33,805 nucleotides of DNA from JANXSS01 sp025356535. GTDB taxonomy: Bacteria; Pseudomonadota; Gammaproteobacteria; Burkholderiales; Burkholderiaceae_D. The notes beneath the pieces were generated by a model. It was not told where the DNA came from. It did not search any database and saw only the letters and a program-made list of their open reading frames with translations. The DNA lies in the NCBI GenBank assembly GCA_043762325.1, contig JAYUMU010000122.1, positions 1-33,805 on the forward strand. The letters are read 5' to 3'. A program made the position numbers and the translations under genes. Position 1 is the first letter of the stretch. Every line of letters starts with the position of its first letter. Positions 32,461 to 33,805 of this stretch are shown here, piece after piece.

Positions 32461-33714
32461 ATGTCCGTCACTGACTCTATGAAACCGACCACCAGCATTC
32501 GTAAAAAACTCTCGCTTGCTTTTGTCCTGATGACCCTCGTGTTGGGGGTGTTTGCCGTGGAAGCGTTCTACACGCATTCCAACATGGCGCAAACGGCGGC
32601 ACGTCTTGAAGCGAGGAATGTCGCCAACAGCATTGCCTATACCGGCATCTTCAATGTCGTCGATCATCCTGAATTCCTGCGGCGCTATGTTTTCAGGCTT
32701 GCGCAGCTCTATCAACGCGATGTCGTCATCGTCGATGCGCTCAAGCGAGGCGTTGCGGATGCAGACGAATCCGAGACCGGCAGCATTTACGCGCACGATC
32801 CCAAGAACGAAGTCGGGTTGACGATCCGGGATGGTCAGATCCGGACCTTCATCGAGACCAATGCGGCGCATCCGCTGGGCGCGGAGCAGATCGTGGTGCC
32901 GCTGCGTGCCGACCAGGCCAGGACCGACAGTCCGATCATCGGCGCGGTGATCCTTGAATACACGAAAATTCACGCCGAACTTTTAAAGGGAGTCCGGAAA
33001 GATCTTGTCAGTAATTTTATTTTCAGTGCGGTTTTCGTCGTATTCGCGGGGATGTTCGGACTTCAGGTTGCGACCAGGATCGCAAAACCGCTGGAGGCCC
33101 TGAAACAGGGCGTCAAGGAAATTGCGGCTGGCAACTATGAAGCGACCGTACCGGTCACGTCGACCGACGAGGTAGGCGTCCTGGGCGATGCATTCAACAA
33201 GATGGGTGCAAAGCTGAAGGAAAATCATGCCAGGATAAATGAATACCAGCGCACGCTCGAGATGCGCGTTCAGACCGAGCGAGCGGCCAATAGCTGTCTG
33301 GAACTTGAGATAATCGAACATGCACAATCCGAAAAAAATCTGCGCGAAAGCGAAGAGCGCTATCGGCAGATCGTCGAGCTGTCGCCGGATGCAATCTGCA
33401 TAGAACGCAAGGGTGTCGTCGCATTCGCCAATCGTGCCTGTGCCGCGTTGCTGGGCGCAGAAACGTGCGCGCAGATCGTTGGCATGCAAGTGGCCGATTT
33501 CATTCATCCGGAGTCGCCGGCCAACGCGCAACAGCGCAAGCGGCAGGTGAAGGAGACAAAGCATCCGACCCAGCTGCTCGAAGGAAAACTGGTCAGGCTC
33601 GACGGCACCATCATCGATGTGGAGGGAGTCGCCGGTCCATTCCTTTTCGAAGGCGAGCTTGCCACCCAGTTGCTCATGCGCGAAATTACCGAACGCAAGG
33701 AGGCGGGGCGGTAG
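32461..33714 (+). CDS. membrane sensor protein with HAMP and PAS domains, no output domain
   Basis: A 417-aa inner-membrane sensor. The first membrane helix is at about 17-37 (LSLAFVLMTLVLGVFAVEAF). A periplasmic region at about 38-183 resembles a double-Cache/CHASE-like sensor (IVVPLRADQARTDSPIIGAVILEYTKI). The second helix is at about 184-204. HAMP covers about 205-257 (ATRIAKPLEALKQGVKEIAAGNYEATVPV...DEVGVLGDAFNKM), a coiled coil about 255-300, and PAS about 300-412 (ESEERYRQIVELSPDAICIE ... REITERKEAGR). It stops directly after the PAS domain, where homologues usually continue into GGDEF, EAL or histidine kinase. ATG 32461 is chosen; ATG 32479 and TTG 32449 are alternatives and none has a Shine-Dalgarno. 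Its ligand and partner are unknown. Confidence 0.88.
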   Translation: MSVTDSMKPTTSIRKKLSLAFVLMTLVLGVFAVEAFYTHSNMAQTAARLEARNVANSIAYTGIFNVVDHPEFLRRYVFRLAQLYQRDVVIVDALKRGVADADESETGSIYAHDPKNEVGLTIRDGQIRTFIETNAAHPLGAEQIVVPLRADQARTDSPIIGAVILEYTKIHAELLKGVRKDLVSNFIFSAVFVVFAGMFGLQVATRIAKPLEALKQGVKEIAAGNYEATVPVTSTDEVGVLGDAFNKMGAKLKENHARINEYQRTLEMRVQTERAANSCLELEIIEHAQSEKNLRESEERYRQIVELSPDAICIERKGVVAFANRACAALLGAETCAQIVGMQVADFIHPESPANAQQRKRQVKETKHPTQLLEGKLVRLDGTIIDVEGVAGPFLFEGELATQLLMREITERKEAGR

Positions 33715-33805
33715 TTGTCAACCTAGTTGTCGCCTAAACCATTTTTTCAAGCTGCTTTTTTTAACTCGAATTGCGATGCCTGCAAGCCGGTTTTTTCGTC
33801 CGCCT

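Noticed and set aside
1..33805. CRISPR array, prophage, transposon or defence system
   Set aside because: No regularly spaced repeats, integrase, transposase, phage structural or nuclease/toxin gene pairs were found; almost every gene is a recognised core function.

Overview
The window is about 34 kb of GC-rich (roughly 62% by eye) chromosome from a betaproteobacterium, most likely a member of the Oxalobacteraceae (Burkholderiales; Herbaspirillum/Herminiimonas-like). I infer this from gene order (ompA-ubiG-gph next to gyrA-serC-pheA-hisC-tyrA-aroA-cmk-rpsA-ihfB-lapA-lapB-hldA-cysM), from the tmRNA tag ANDNSYALAA, and from protein character. No database search was run. Nearly all of it is vertically inherited core genome. 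I see no prophage, insertion sequence, CRISPR array, rRNA or tRNA.

Layout. (1) 1-3610, all minus strand: ssrA (tmRNA, complete; its CCA end is exactly base 1), an unrecognised 247-residue protein, gph, ubiG and ompA, with an intrinsic terminator after ompA. (2) 3611-4338: a 728-bp, comparatively AT-rich divergent region between ompA and gyrA. (3) 4339-13387, plus strand: the mixed-function aromatic supraoperon gyrA-serC-pheA-hisC-tyrA-aroA-cmk, mostly joined by 1-14 nt overlaps. It links DNA gyrase, serine synthesis, the chorismate-to-Phe/Tyr branch, the EPSP step and CMP kinase. (4) 13178-18378: rpsA, with a probable promoter inside cmk and a structured leader without a Shine-Dalgarno sequence, then ihfB and a strong terminator, then the LPS/envelope genes lapA, lapB and hldA. 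(5) 18579-21985: a ComEA-like helix-hairpin-helix protein with an Ala/Pro/Lys tail, cysM, a small HTH regulator with an operator-like dyad, a DUF1415 gene and yaeQ. (6) 21982-24748, minus: a TonB-dependent receptor and the nickel regulator nikR, with two copies of a NikR-like half-site between them. (7) 24821-30040, minus: moxR, DUF58, a TgpA-type transglutaminase and an MltB-family lytic transglycosylase in one tightly overlapped operon. (8) 30167-33714, plus: a class II histone-deacetylase-like hydrolase, the circularly permuted GTPase YlqF/RbgA, and a HAMP-PAS membrane sensor with no output domain.

The best leads for something less well described are the nikR/TonB receptor pair with its 10-bp direct repeat, the four-gene MoxR/transglutaminase/transglycosylase envelope operon, the output-less sensor at the right edge, the uncharacterised protein beside ssrA, and several candidate RNA or operator elements (rpsA leader, alternative hairpins before hisC, HTH dyad). 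Promoter and structure calls are by eye and remain predictions.
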